The notes below the pieces were generated by a model. It was not told where the DNA came from. It made no database searches and was given only the letters and a program-made list of their open reading frames with translations. Source: Pleurodeles waltl (lineage: Eukaryota > Chordata > Amphibia > Caudata > Salamandridae). From it: a stretch of 64,000 nt of DNA. The DNA lies in contig NC_090442.1 of NCBI RefSeq assembly GCF_031143425.1, forward strand, positions 430,359,776 to 430,423,775. The letters run 5' to 3'. Every line of letters starts with the position of its first letter. Positions within the stretch are counted from its first letter, which is position 1. A program made the position numbers and the translations under genes. Shown piece by piece: positions 33,031-44,651 of this stretch.

Positions 33031-34430
33031 TTTTTTTTAAACATATTTTTATTGGTTTTATATGAGGAAGAAAGAACAGAAAATGGAATACACAGGTAGG
33101 CACTTTTGTTGTCAGCATAAAATAAACAACATAAAGGCAGCAGGGAATTCTTCAGTATAGTATCCAATCGCACATTTGACTTATTACTGTTACACAACAA
33201 ATATTTCTCATCCCTAAATTGTTTGGGGGAGGAGACCCAACCATTCCTTCCACACCTTTATATGTTTACGGGGGCATCCCTTGACTCATAAACCAATCTT
33301 TCCTGACTTGCACACCAATCAGCCCCATGTTTCCATTTCTGAAGGGACGGAGCAGTAGTGGAATTCCAAGTGGCTGCAATATCTCTTTTTGCCACAATCA
33401 GGGCAGTTCCTACAAATGTTCGATCTGCCCTTGAGCCTAACATTTCCTCCATTGTACCTAATCAGACCGATTCTGGGGACATCTGCTGTTCCCGCCTCAT
33501 CACCACAATAAGCTCATGGAATATCTTTTCCAAGTATTTAACTAAGTGGTGACATTTCCAGACCATGTGAAAGAAATCTGCAGATTCTTCTGAGCACCTG
33601 GGACAGCAGGAATTGGAACGGAGACTCGCTAGATACAACAGGACAGGAGGGAGGTATAACCCATACAGAAAGTACATTTGTACCAATCTCAGTCTAGACA
33701 ATATAGCTATTAGTCTTCGCGCCATCAGTGCATCTTGACAGTCAGTCTCCTCAAGAGGGCCCAGCCATCCCTCCCATCTAGCCCTGAGATGGTGTATATC
33801 GCTCGGGACATGATTAATTAACATTCTATAAATTTTATAAATTAATTAATTAATTCATTCATTATTTTTTTTTATTTGAGACACCCCTTTTTTCCTCAAA
33901 GCCTTCATAAGCAGTTTGGCCTCTAGTGTTCGGGTAATGTGTCAGTGTGAGACAGGTGCACATTCAGGGCATGGCGAAACTGGAGGTATTTGTAAAATTG
34001 CGAATGGGAAAGTTGGTACTTGGTCTGTGGGTCCTGAAAGGACCTCATTGATCCCCCTCTCCACACATCGCCCAACTGCGAAATATCCAACAAGTCTCAT
34101 CTCCCGAATCCACTTAGAATAGACGATTCTTTTAGCCACATGCCTTGCCACAAGGGGGTCTGCTGAGTGATGACATTGTTCCAACGTCTGTGACATAGGA
34201 CCACATGCCACGCAAGAAATACCGCTCTAGTCACTGGGTCCATCTTGCAAGGGATCGGGGATCCATAGAGGAGGTCTAAAATTTGTGGGAAGCTAAGTGA
34301 AGCTAGTTCAAGTTGACATGCCGGATCGGCCCAACCCCTATTAAACCAGTCATGAACAACCAAGAGCTGTGTCACTAAATAGTATAGATAAGGTTTGGCC
34401 ATGCACATCTCCTGTGCCAAGATCGTAATG
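33031..34430 (-). pseudogene. L1-like LINE ORF2 C-terminus and 3' end (5'-truncated copy)
   Basis: On the minus strand the frames carry the C-terminal region of an L1-like ORF2. They read, upstream to downstream, GWADPACQLELASLSFPQIL (34097-34420), KRIVYSKWIREMRLVGYF (33942-34211), the Cys/His motif CCPRCSEESADFFHMVWKC (33462-33824, about 33560-33610) and AKRDIAATWNSTTAPSLQKW (33258-33452). An AATAAA signal (plus 33048-33053) precedes an A-run (plus-strand T-run 33031-33038), which marks the 3' end. Several frameshifts are present. Truncation at the 5' side is typical of L1 insertion. Confidence 0.8.
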
Positions 34431-34892
34431 AGGGCCTATATGTTTCATAAAAACTCTAATTAAAGCTTATTTGGCTGTCTGCAGAGCAAGTATTTAATGG
34501 ATGTTGTTGACAGTGGTTGTCAAGATGGCAGCCTGAGCAAATGTTTAGCCCCTGTCGCACCATGCTCACCGCCAATTCTTGAATGTTTTTGAGACCTGGA
34601 ATTGTGGACAGAGGGCTCCACAGATAACAGGACAGCATACCTGCAATGGTGCAGCAATGGTGAACTAAGATGACACACTGAAGGCGGCCCAAACCCACTT
34701 GGCAGCTTCTCAGTGCTAGGGCCAGGATCATTGACTTCACCATCGGCAGCCAGCTGTGCAGCCCAGGATGATTGCTGCTCCTAGTAGGTACCATCACTGG
34801 GGTCTTCAATGCAAAGTAGGATCAGGGTGGCGCCAACAGGTACAGTGGGTGGGTGGCCTTTTAAGATTCCACATGTTGGACTTGTCCCTTTC
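34431..34892. other. no gene seen
   Basis: Sequence between the L1 fragment and the satellite. Open frames on both strands show no known motif. Confidence 0.45.
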
Positions 34893-35094
34893 AAGTGCGA
34901 AAAGAACAGATGAAGGACAGAATGCAGAACAAATCAAACATTCACTCCCAGTCACTGACCTGGGTTTAATCCATCAGGTTTTTTTTTGCTCACCATACCA
35001 TTCCAGTTTGGACTCAGCCATATGCAAATCAGTCTTGACCCTGCTCCCCAGGGAAATAGTCCAGCCCAAACTACCAGGTTAAGGGCTCTCTGGA

Positions 35095-35148
35095 CCAGAA
35101 ACCAGCATCCTGGGACCGGTTTCAGGGTATCTCCCTTCATCAGCCTGG
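35095..35148 (-). ncRNA. type I hammerhead ribozyme (best-preserved copy)
   Basis: On the minus strand the conserved core is complete: CUGAUGA (35143-35137), stem II AGGG-AGAUA-CCCU (35136-35124), GAAA (35123-35120), stem III ACCGGU/GCUGGU closed by an 8-nt loop (35120-35101), and the cleavage triplet GUU ending at 35100. Stem I pairs CCAGG (35148-35144) with UCUGG (35099-35095). Predicted self-cleavage is between 35100 and 35099. All invariant positions of the hammerhead are satisfied. Activity is inferred and not tested. Confidence 0.85.
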
Positions 35149-35799
35149 CTAGCTTGAATCTGGTGGCATAGCAAGCACGAGAGTCAAATCTGGGCATACC
35201 CTTCCCACTTAGCGTGACAATTGCAAAAAGAACAGATGATGGCCAGCTGCTCCCTGGACCATAAAAAAGCATCCTAGGGCTGCTTTCAGGGTATCACCCT
35301 TCATCATCCAGGCTAGCCTGAATCTGGTGGCATAATGAGCACGGGACCCACACCTGAGCATACCCTTTCCACTTAGGGGGACAAATGGAAAAAGAACAGA
35401 TGATGGATGGAATGCAGGACAAATCAGTCTTGACCCTGCTTCCCATGGGAACAGTCCATCCCGAACTAACAGATCAGGTGCTTCCTGGACCAGCCACAAG
35501 CATCCCGGGGCCAGTTTCCGGGTATCACCCATCACTAGCCACGCTAGCTTGAATCTGGCGGCATAGCAAGCATGTGAGCCAAGTCTGGGTATAACCTTCC
35601 CACGTAGGATGACAAATGCAAAAGATGATGGATGGCATGCAGAACAAATCAAACATTCACACCCAGTCACAGATCTGGGTTTAATCCATCAGTTCTTTTC
35701 TCACAATGTCATTCCAGTTTTGACCCAGTCATATGCAAATCAGCCTTGACCCTGCTCCCCATGGGAACAGTCCAGCATGAACTGCCAGTCCTCCCGGAC

Positions 35800-35853
35800 C
35801 CGGAAACAAGCATCCTGGGACCAGTTTCAAGGTATTGCTCCTCATCAGCCAGG
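35800..35853 (-). ncRNA. hammerhead ribozyme, degenerate third copy
   Basis: CUGAUGA (35848-35842) and GAAAC are intact, but stem II (GGAGCAAUACCUU) pairs poorly. The copies near 35301 and 35532 have core substitutions (AUGAUGA and CUAGUGA) and are probably inactive. Confidence 0.5.
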
Positions 35854-36122
35854 CTAGTTGAATCTGGTGGCATAGTGAGCACGTGACCCACATCTGGGTA
35901 TAGCCTACCCACTTAGGGCGACACATGTAAAAAGAACAGAGGATGGACGGAATGTGGAACAAATGAACCATTCACCCCCAGCCACAGATCTGGGTTTAAT
36001 TCCTCAGTAATGTTTTGCTCACCATGCCATTCCAGTTTGGACTCAGCCATATGCAAATCAGTCTTGCTCCTGTTCCCAATGGGAAGAGCACAGCCAAACT
36101 GCCAGGCCAGCTGTTCCCTGGA

Positions 36123-36176
36123 CCAGAAACAAGCATCCTGGGACTGGTTTCAGGGTATCGTCCTTCATCAGCCAGG
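36123..36176 (-). ncRNA. hammerhead ribozyme, second copy with weaker stems
   Basis: CUGAUGA (36171-36165), GAAAC and the GUU triplet are intact. Stem II has three good pairs (AGG with CCU) and stems I and III each have one mismatch. It may still cleave. Confidence 0.65.
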
Positions 36177-36224
36177 CTAGCTTGAACCTGGTGGCATAGT
36201 GAGCATGCCATATTTGAACAATCT

Positions 36225-37488
36225 AAAATTGAGATGGACTTATCCTGTTCTCAAGTTGAAAGAGCAGACATGATACACCCACTTCGGGAAGTAATTTGCC
36301 TCCTTAAATTTTATAGACCTTGTAATGCATATTTTAGTATGACATGGTTAATAAACAAGAAACACCAAATCCCTCCCCATGTACACCAATATATGCAAAT
36401 CCAGATTTTACTCCAGATTTGGAGAGATCTACCTTTGCACAGTGGCACTTAGGAGGCTGTAGATACATTTTGGACATATTCCATTGGGATGACATGAAAC
36501 CCGACTCACAATTTAAACTAGACTTTCAGCTGCCCAAAACTGAAAAACTAAGATACACACAGTCACTGGTAATGTAATAGGTAATGTACCATAGTTACAA
36601 GAATGGGACAGGTTATAGTCAGGCCTACGCAAATGCTAAATCGTTATCAAAACTGAAGAGATACACTACAAATTGTTCTATAATTGCACTTTTAGCTCTC
36701 AAAACTCTATAAAATATTTCCAAAGTCAAGCCCCATGTGCCATAGAAAGCTTGGTTAAATAGGCACTTTTGAACATATTTGGTGGCCATGCCAACATATT
36801 TGACCTTTCTGTAATAAAGTATCTAAAGCCTTTCAAGAGATATTAAGCCTCCTGTTACCCTCCACACCAGCCCTATTTTTACTGGGGAGGATACCCCAAG
36901 AGCTTAAATGTATAACAATTTCAAAGCAATAATTTGGAGCTGTCTAGGAGCAGCAAAATAAGCCATAGCATTATGATGTAAGGAACTAAATCCTCCATCG
37001 AACTGTCAATAATATGGTAGGCTCTGAGACCATGTAGTGATCGAACGCCTAATTAGCAACATTAAAAATTACCATTTTGCATTTGAGGCCTATTGGACTC
37101 AAATGGTACACTATCAGTCAAGGGGCCTTCCCAGCCTAGTGTGCCCACCAGGGCTGAGATCATTTTCCACGGCCTGTCCGAGGAGACAGATGGGACTGAC
37201 TGTATTTGCACTGGTGGCACATGCTCTGAAATAAGCGGACACCTGGTGCTAATGGTCTGGTTGCAGATATCGTCACTATTTCGTAGGGCAGGGCTTTGGG
37301 TGGTGTGGCACTGGAGGGTTAGTTTTTCCCCTTCTTTCTTTCCCTTTCCTCTTTTTCTTTTTTACTGTATCTGTTATTTAAAACATGGAAGGTTCTCACA
37401 ATGGTGTTGGTGAGCACATACTGGGTACCATTACTAGCTGATTGCATATGTACTGCTGTGAACAACAGTAAAATCTCATTGTAAGAGG
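36225..37488 (+). pseudogene. L1-like LINE ORF2 C-terminus and 3' end (copy L1-A)
   Basis: Plus-strand frames near 36344-36577 read TPIYANPDFTPDLERSTFAQ, GCRYILDIFHWDDM and LPKTEKLRYTQSL, the L1 ORF2 C-terminal pattern. A tract with HIWWPC at about 36773-36790 follows, then a region resembling the last residues (YWTQMVHYQSRGLPSL, about 37098-37145). The 3' untranslated part ends with AACAACAGTAAAATCTCATTG at 37459-37479, after which the 5' end of another L1-like element begins. Frames are broken throughout. Confidence 0.6.
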
Positions 37489-38536
37489 GAGGGTGGCCGA
37501 GGCGTCAAGATGACGCTCGCACTTTAGTAGTGCTCCGGACCCCTCCATCATCTGCCTTTAATAGTGCCCCTTTTGCCCTGCACCCTGGACCCAGACACAT
37601 TCAGGGTACTACTCAGATACCAGAGCAGTGATCGGCCTGGAAAAACGAGCAAGCAATGAGTCGTGATTCCTGGAGGAGTGGGTTACTCCACAAAATGGCA
37701 GCCGCAGCAGGCCACGACTGGAAAAGGCCCTTGGCCTGCAAATGTGCAGGAACTTCAGCGAGCGCCATGGGAGGTGCAAAACACATAGACCCAACGGCCC
37801 ACAACGGTGAGTGACCAGGGAGAAGCACCACCTCCAGAGAAGCACCACCTCCAGAGAAGCAGGGACCGGTACAGAACTGAAACCAAAGGGAATCAGGTGT
37901 GGAGGAGGCAGGGGACTGGGCTGGAAGCTGGTGCCTCCGGGAGTCAACCGTGGAAGGTGTGCTGAGGTGGTGGAGCTCTGGTTCGGAGTGTACTGAGAGG
38001 GAGCACAGGCCAGGTGGTGTGCCCTGGGTGTAGGACCCCTGGGGCCAGTATCATACCTCTGCTCCAGGTCTGTATGACCTCCGCCCCCCTCCCTGCAGGA
38101 ACACATATAGGCAGCAATTGGACCATGGAGTGGTCCTGGTGCCTGTCTCCATCTACTGACCTGCACCAAGGATAATGCCTAATGTATAACAGGGAGGGCA
38201 CGTGACCTCAAAGACACTTGTGGCTCTCCACCCCCCTCACAAAGTTGCTATCCAAATCAGAGATGCATAGGCAAAACTGATGACTGCTAAGGGAGAGACA
38301 TGACCCACGGTCACTCAATGTTGACCAGGCTGTAATTATAACGCACCAGAGGGCTGCAGCACCCCCAGAGACTCAGGTGAAGTGCTCTCCGTAAAGCAAG
38401 TGCAATTGTCCTGTGCCTCGCGCGGGAGTGTCCACAGTTCATGTGCGACACAAACACAGCACCTAGTAGGTGAGTCCACACAGATTACACCAAATACTCA
38501 ATACAGCGGTTGTGGCAGAATACTGGGAGTGCTACA
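37489..38536 (+). promoter_or_regulatory. L1-B 5' untranslated region
   Basis: About 1 kb before the ORF1 ATG. CAAGATGACG near the start is close to the YY1 site used by L1 promoters. AGAAGCACCACCTCCAG is tandemly duplicated at about 37822-37858. Promoter function is inferred. Confidence 0.4.
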
Positions 38537-39650
38537 ATGGGCAAGGACAAATCGGCTCAGTCTACCTCTGTGCAAACACTCATGGAACAGTTTACTACAG
38601 AACCGGGCTCGACCCCTGCAGGAGACTTGGGATAAAGTGGACCGGGTGGGAAATCTTTGCCCCGGGGAGGCCTTGCTACCATTCTTGAGGCCATTCATAC
38701 CTCCCAAACAGCAGGAGAGACACAAAATGGGGAGATCAGAGTTGATGTGGCACTAGTGCGCCAAGACCTCCGCAATGCAACTGTAAGGATCACAGAGGCG
38801 AAATCTAGAATATCCAACATGAAAGATTAAGTGAATGCCCTTATATCTCAAGTGTCTAAGCTGCTGGTTCGGACATCGGAGTTGAATCGCAGACGCTGAA
38901 AATCGCTAATAACATCCATATCATAGGCACTACTGAGAATATATCGACCTCATCCTTAGCATCCTTTTTTAAGACTGGTTTAAAACATGGGTACCCTTGG
39001 ATCGCCTCACACCCTGGTTTACAATCAAGTGAGCTCATAGGGCTCTACAAGCTAGACACCCCCCGGATCCCCACCAAGGCCAGTGATACTCCAGTTTTTT
39101 ACCTACAAAGATAGGGACGCAGTGCTACAGGAGGCCTGAGTTAAAGGTGAACTGAGCTGTGATGGATCAAAGGTCCACATATTCCCAGACTACACAAGAG
39201 AAGTCCAGCTACAGCGTAGATCCTATGCAGAGGTTAAGCAGAAGCTGAAGGCAATGGAGGTACTTTATCATCTTCTCTGTCAGGCTATACTCAGAGTGGT
39301 TCATGACAACAAAAAAATGTTGAGACCCCCACAGCGGCATGGACATGGACAACTGAAGAGATCCCATTGGGCCTCTCTGCCCGTGGCTCCCGATGGGACC
39401 GTGGGGTGCCAACACGGTCCAAAAATCAATGGCAGCACACGCATTCTAAGAGGCACAGAACGCAGCGCAGGTCTCTGTCCAGCTCCCCCGTGTGCCCCTG
39501 CTGGGGGAGCCACTCAATCGACACCACTTGAGCAACCAGCAATCCTCCACACCAGCAGTGCGGCGAGGGAGCTGCTGGTAAGGGGACTGACATACGAGCG
39601 ACTAGGTGTCCCTAGCGACTCTGACTTGTCCCACAGTCTGGCATTGTGAC
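38537..39650 (+). pseudogene. L1-B ORF1 (RNA-binding protein) remnant
   Basis: L1 ORF1p coats the element RNA. The ATG at 38537 opens MGKDKSAQSTSVQTLMEQFT. Later pieces, in shifting frames, include NNIHIIGTTENISTSSLASF near 38908-38965, the FKTGLKHGYPWIASHPG region, and the conserved end FPDYTREVQLQRRSYAEVKQ (about 39183-39240) followed by LRVVHDNKKML. This order (coiled-coil, RRM, C-terminal domain) fits L1 ORF1 (Transposase_22). Many stops and shifts are present. Confidence 0.7.
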
Positions 39651-40092
39651 ATTTCTGACATAAGAAGGAGAGGGAAAGGGCGAGAAAAAATGAACATTTG
39701 TTCATCTATTTTTATGTAACTACCTATCAACATATGCTCTTCAATCCTGCTTTATGGAGGGGTCCACTACTGCCCATTAGATTGGGGTTAAGAACTTAGA
39801 GACTTAAAGACTTCAATGTTTTATAAGTGTGACAGATTCTTCTGGGGGGAAGTATGGGGTGGGGCGGGAGTTGGGGGTTATGGATTTGCACCATGTTGTG
39901 TGGTGCCTGTTGTTGCTGTTCAGGATCAATGTCTGTTTGTTCCTTTTACTAAATGCAAAGGGATTTAGGTGCACGCTACTGCGGAATAGATGCTACGGCG
40001 AATATTCACGGCAATAATCTCTTTGGTCACGGATTGAGGGGTGCCAAGAGGGGCCTCTAGGGGGAGCATTCAGTTGACAAACATGCACAAAT
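39651..40092. other. L1-B inter-ORF spacer
   Basis: About 440 bp between ORF1 and ORF2 with no coding signature. Confidence 0.4.
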
Positions 40093-42590
40093 ATGATGGG
40101 TCCAATGCAAATTATTTCATGGAACATTAATGGTCTTCTAGAAAAGATCAAGCATACAGCGGTACTTGCATACTTCCATCGCCAGCGACCTGATATGCTC
40201 CTACTATAAGAGACCTATTTTTTCAGGGACCGTTGTCCCTTCTTGGCTCATAGGGGCTTTGACAAGGTTTATCATGCTGGGTTTGTTCATGGATCGAGGG
40301 GGTAGCTATAATGCTTCATCACTACTTCCCCATGGTAGTCACTCAGGTACAGTGAGATCACAAGGGTGGTACGTGGTCCTGACGGGGAGGGTGAACAGAC
40401 TTACTGTCAACGTTATAAGAGTGTTTGCACCTTCCGGTGGCCATATGCACTGTTCTGCGCCATCTCACCAAACTGCTCCTAGACTTGCCCTAAGGGATCT
40501 GGGGAGAGACTTTAATGCAGTTCTTGACTCCTTGTGGGACACAACAGGACCCCCCTTGGTATATAAGCAGACTGCGGACTCTGGATTGTTGACTTGGCTG
40601 GCGTCACTGGGGCTATGTGACGCATGGAGAATTTAGCATCACCAACACCCTCAGTTTACACATACATCAGCAGCACACTATACACAATCTAGAATAGACC
40701 TTGCTTTGTTACCTGCTACAGACTGTTGTTTTCCCACACACATTGAGATCCTCCCAAGAGGATCCTGGATGCCCCCACTCCGGTTTCTAATAGGGTCCGC
40801 CCAGGTGGCAGTGCGCCCAATGTGGCGAATGAATGCATGCTATCTGCGATACAAACCCCATTCCCAACAATTGCAAAAAGCAATTCAGGAATACTTTGTT
40901 CTTAACAAAGGGTCAGTTTCATCGGTGGGTACCCTCTGGGGAGCTAGCAAAGCGGTGGTGGGGGGCATGGCTAAGGGTCTCATCCGCTCTCATGAAAAAT
41001 CCCAGACACTGCTCACTACCCAACTGGAAGCCCGAGACATCCAGCTGGAAACGAAACAATCTACACAACCGATTGACGAGGTAGCCCAGCAACTCTTGCT
41101 TACACGGTAAGAGATACATGATCACTCTTTAGAAGCGGCTAAACACCTTTGGCGTGCGGATAATACCCGGGTATATGGATGGGTGGACAAAAAAGGGAAA
41201 TTACTCCATTGGTTAGCCTCGCACCACCAATCATCTAGAATTATCCCTGAAATCATTAACACACGCGGATAACCGGTTACCAAGCTGCAAGATGTAGCAG
41301 ATACATATGCTTCCCATTATGAGTTACTCTACAGGGCCTCCCTGACGATTAACTCGGACCACACCCGTCAATTCTTCACAAACAGTCCCCTCCGTGAACT
41401 ACCCCATGCAGAAGCAGCCATACTAGACGAACCTATAACAAGTGAGGAAATAAACCAGACAGTTTCTTCACTGGGAACCGGAAAGACTCCCAGACCTGAC
41501 AGGTTTCCAGAGGAATACTACAAAGTGTTTCGGGATGACCTGACACCACACCTTAAGGCCTTATATGATGAGGTTGACCAACTGGGCTCCTTTTCAGAGG
41601 GGTTGGATATGGCCACTATAGTGGTGCTTCCCAAAACTCAAGCACTGTCGCGGTCATGTGCTGACTACAGGCCAATCTCCCTTATAAACAGTGAAGTGAA
41701 GATTTTATGCCATGATTTTTGCATCCTGTCTTAATAGGGTCCTGCCACTACTGATCCATTCAGACCAATGTGGTTGTATGACCAATCGAAGCACACGGCA
41801 CTGTGTGCATTGTCTTCATGTGGCCTTAGCATGGTGACACCAATTGCCACACGACTTGGCACTTCTTTTTATTGATTTTGAGAAGGCTTTTGATAACGGT
41901 GGACTGGGAGTTCCTACTCCTAGTGCTGAGGCTTGGGATCCCAATTTCGTTGATTGGTTCACGCCTTATACACTAACCCAATGGCCAGAGTGGAGGTTAA
42001 TGATACCTTATCTTCCACCTTCCCTATCCACCAGGGAACTTGGCAGGGCTGCCCCCAGCCCCTTTTCTTTTTGCCCTGGCCATTGAGCCTCCAGCACAAC
42101 TGATTAGAATGGATCCTCTGTATTGAGGTTCGAATTGGGGGAACGCTTTCGAAGATCACGTGGCTCTCTATACTGATGACATCTTGCTATGTATGGCGGT
42201 ACCCAGAGACTCTGGCTTGTGAAGTTTTCACCTTCTGAGTTGCTATTAGGAGGCATCGGGGCTCAGAATGAACCCGCCAAATCGGTGCTGCTGCCCTTGG
42301 CGCCATTACGGGACTACTTTAACTGGCAGGAGGTAGTGCCTATCAGTCGGTTGAGTTTCAAATACTTAGGCATCTGGGTGGCACTCCTCCCGGAGCTAGC
42401 ATGGCCTCTAAACCTCATGCTACTGACAACTCGGGCCAACGCAGACTTACAGCGATGGCCAGCACTGCCAATAAATGTCATGGGCCATGTGACACTGTAT
42501 AAAATGATGATACCACTGCGTATTTTATATGTGCTTCAGAATTTCCAGTTCTCGAACCCACGCTCCTGGTTCCATACACTAGACAGAACA
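40093..42590 (+). pseudogene. L1-B ORF2: endonuclease and reverse transcriptase, frameshifted and truncated
   Basis: From the ATG pair at 40093 the frame reads MQIISWNINGLLEKIKH, then has a TAA where L1 has the Gln of the QET motif (about 40207). The GDFN-like motif appears as GRDFNAV (about 40503-40523). RT begins near 41420 with PITSEEINQTVSSLGTGKTP and ADYRPISLINSEVKIL (about 41660-41705), followed by LLFIDFEKAFDN (about 41864-41898), QGCPQPLFLFALAIE in another frame (about 42044-42090), and a catalytic box ALYTDDILL (about 42163-42190). Later RT/thumb sequence fades at about 42590 and the C-terminal third is absent. Multiple frameshifts make it non-functional. Confidence 0.8.
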
Positions 42591-42596
42591 GCAACC

Positions 42597-42760
42597 TGTG
42601 CACCCCCCCCACACACAGCCCAGGGGACCACCACCTCCCTGGGGCTTTGATCTAATTCTATGTGGGGGGGTGCACGCCCCCACAGCCAAAGGGAACACCA
42701 CCTCCCCAGGGCAAACACTAAAAAATAGAAAGGGGGACTGTTTCGAACATATATATACCA
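42597..42760. repeat. two degenerate copies of a ~73-bp CACC-rich unit
   Basis: The stretch from TGCACCCCCCCCACACA to CACCTCCCTGGGGC recurs as TGCACGCCCCCACAGCC to CACCTCCCCAGGGC about 73 bp later. Confidence 0.55.
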
Positions 42761-42794
42761 CAGAGTGGCAGTAGTCACTCTTTAGCTATAGTTA

Positions 42795-44440
42795 AGGTGA
42801 CAAAAGGTAGGAAGTTTTTGGATATTTCTCCCATTGTAACTTTGCACCTGTTTAATGAATGTGTGTAAAGTTTTGCAGACCTGCTTCCTCATTTCCTTTA
42901 GGGAGGACTGAAAGTTTTGCAGCGATTGGTCAAATGGTGCCAATTAAAAATAGGGGTCCCAAAACAGGCTTCAATCCAATGCATTTACATAGGTTTCTAT
43001 ATTTCAGATAGCGTAAAAACCCGTCAGCTGGATTTTCATGAAATTTGGCAGTAATACATATTAAAGAGCATAGATGATTCAGTGTGGTACTGCAGGTAAG
43101 TAGAGTAAGTAAATGTTACGTTAAAAAGTTTTTCAACTTAGTTATATCTTGTAGCACAATACCACTGAAAATAGCAAGGATGCCCAGAAATAAAATAGAC
43201 TGCAAATGTAAAGTTTCTGATTTACTACAACTGAAAGACCTATTTCTGGTCACATGGTAATGGACATCTATAAGCAAATGCCTAACAAATATAACAAATC
43301 TTAATGTACATAAGTTTACTTTGCATGCTTTCTGGCTCACAAAATAAACCTGGCCCAACAAGCAAAACAAAAGCCATCTCTCTAATTCACCCCTGTGCAA
43401 CAAAATGGAAAATGGACCTAGCAGTGAGACACACAAGCTACTATTTGGAGGGCATGATGACTGGGCATTAGGAAAATATTATAATCTCAATTCTTATAAC
43501 AATAACTATGATTGTCTCATATTCACTTTGGCCTTCAGATGGAGCACAGTCATACTAAAAGTAGCAAGGGATCCCAACAAATAAACTAGACTGCATATAT
43601 AGTTTCAGATTTACTACAGGAACAACTCAAAGACCCATTTATGGTCACATGCTAATGGAAATCTATAAACAAATAAATACCAAATAGGATCTTAAGATAA
43701 AACAGTGCCCAACAAGCCAAACAAAAAATATTTTCCTTATGTACTCCGGTGCAACAAAATGGAAATGTTACCTAACAATGAGATAAACAAACAACTATAC
43801 GGAGGACATGAGAATTTGCCAATAGGAAAAATATAACCTTGATTTTTAAAACAAAAAATATTGGCTTTTATTCAGTTTGGGACTCATATGTAGCACATTG
43901 CTTCTAAAAGTAGAAAGAAAGCCCAAAAAATAAACTAGACTGCATACATAAAGTTTCAGAATTGCTACATGAATAACTAAAAGACAAATATTTGGTCACC
44001 TGATTCGGTGAACCAATAAACCAATGAATAACAAATACAATAAATAAAGAGAAAGATTAAACCTGATTGCCACTCTATAGTTATTACTCTAAAAGACAGA
44101 AATTCCTAGGATATTAGCTTCCTCCACCAGTTTGACAAATCACCACAAAACTTTTAAGACCAATAGAATGTTCTACATTTTGAGATGATGTACAATTTTG
44201 TAGTGAATTGTTAAGGGATGCAAAGATAAAAGTAGAGTCCCGAAATGTTTTTTATCAATTCATTTTCCTTAGACTATTGTATTTGATGTAGCGTGAAAAC
44301 AACTGAATAGACTTACATGCATCAGGATTATACCTTATGGTGCATGGATGATCTTTTTTTGGGACTACAGTTGTTAAGTATAGTAAGTATTTTATAAGTT
44401 GTAAGGCATTTAAACTTAGTGACATCTGTCACCATGATAC
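42795..44440. repeat. degenerate tandem repeat, ~350-385-bp period
   Basis: A block with ATAAACTAGACTGCA, AGTTTCAGATTTACTACA and GGTCACATGCTAATGGA occurs near 43185, 43570 and 43920. An upstream unit (42805-43165, containing AGTAAGTAAATGTTACG) reappears in diverged form at 44095-44440. No coding capacity. Possibly an old satellite or an internally repetitive transposon. Confidence 0.6.
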
Positions 44441-44651
44441 CTTACGTGACACTTTAAGAAATGTTGTGATACTACCATGGTACAAGGCTGTAAACTTATT
44501 TAAAAGTGTATACAAAGATGTAAATACATTTTCTAACCTATTATCATTTTAATAAAGTGGTAATAGTTAGGGACCTACTACTTACCTATATCCAAGGACC
44601 TAACTCAACAAACAGCCATTACCCAATTATATACTTTCTTGTAATCACCCT

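Larger units (their letters stand above)
34893..36205 (-). repeat. tandem satellite, ~320-bp monomer, five copies, resembles newt satellite 2
   Basis: A block with AAAGAACAGATGATGG, ATATGCAAATCAG, CAAGCATCCTGGGACC and CCAGGCTAGCTTGAATCTGG recurs. Equivalent ribozyme-core positions are 35137, 35301, 35532, 35842 and 36165, giving spacings of 164, 231, 310 and 323 bp, so two monomers carry internal deletions. Each full monomer has an ATGCAAAT octamer (35022, 35733, 36051) and, on the minus strand, a hammerhead ribozyme core. Newt satellite 2 has a ~330-bp unit with a self-cleaving hammerhead; the match in size and content makes it the likely family. Confidence 0.8.
37489..42595 (+). mobile_element. 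L1-like LINE (copy L1-B), 3'-truncated
   Basis: The start GGTGGCCGAGGCGTCAAGATGACG (about 37494-37517) resembles the L1-type 5' end (GGAGCCAAGATGGC). A ~1-kb 5' region is followed by a decayed ORF1 (38537-39650), an inter-ORF spacer and ORF2 with endonuclease and partial RT (40093-42590). Homology ends near 42590 inside RT. L1 copies are normally truncated at the 5' end, so loss of the 3' end needs a later rearrangement. Confidence 0.75.

Noticed and set aside
35301..35538. Hammerhead cores in the second and third satellite monomers
   Set aside because: Core boxes read AUGAUGA and CUAGUGA in place of CUGAUGA, so they are listed as degenerate parts of the array and not as ribozymes.
37490..37570. 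Possible tRNA-derived SINE head (TGGCCGAGGCG resembles a Pol III A box)
   Set aside because: No B box follows at the right distance. The sequence is better explained as the 5' end of an L1-like element.
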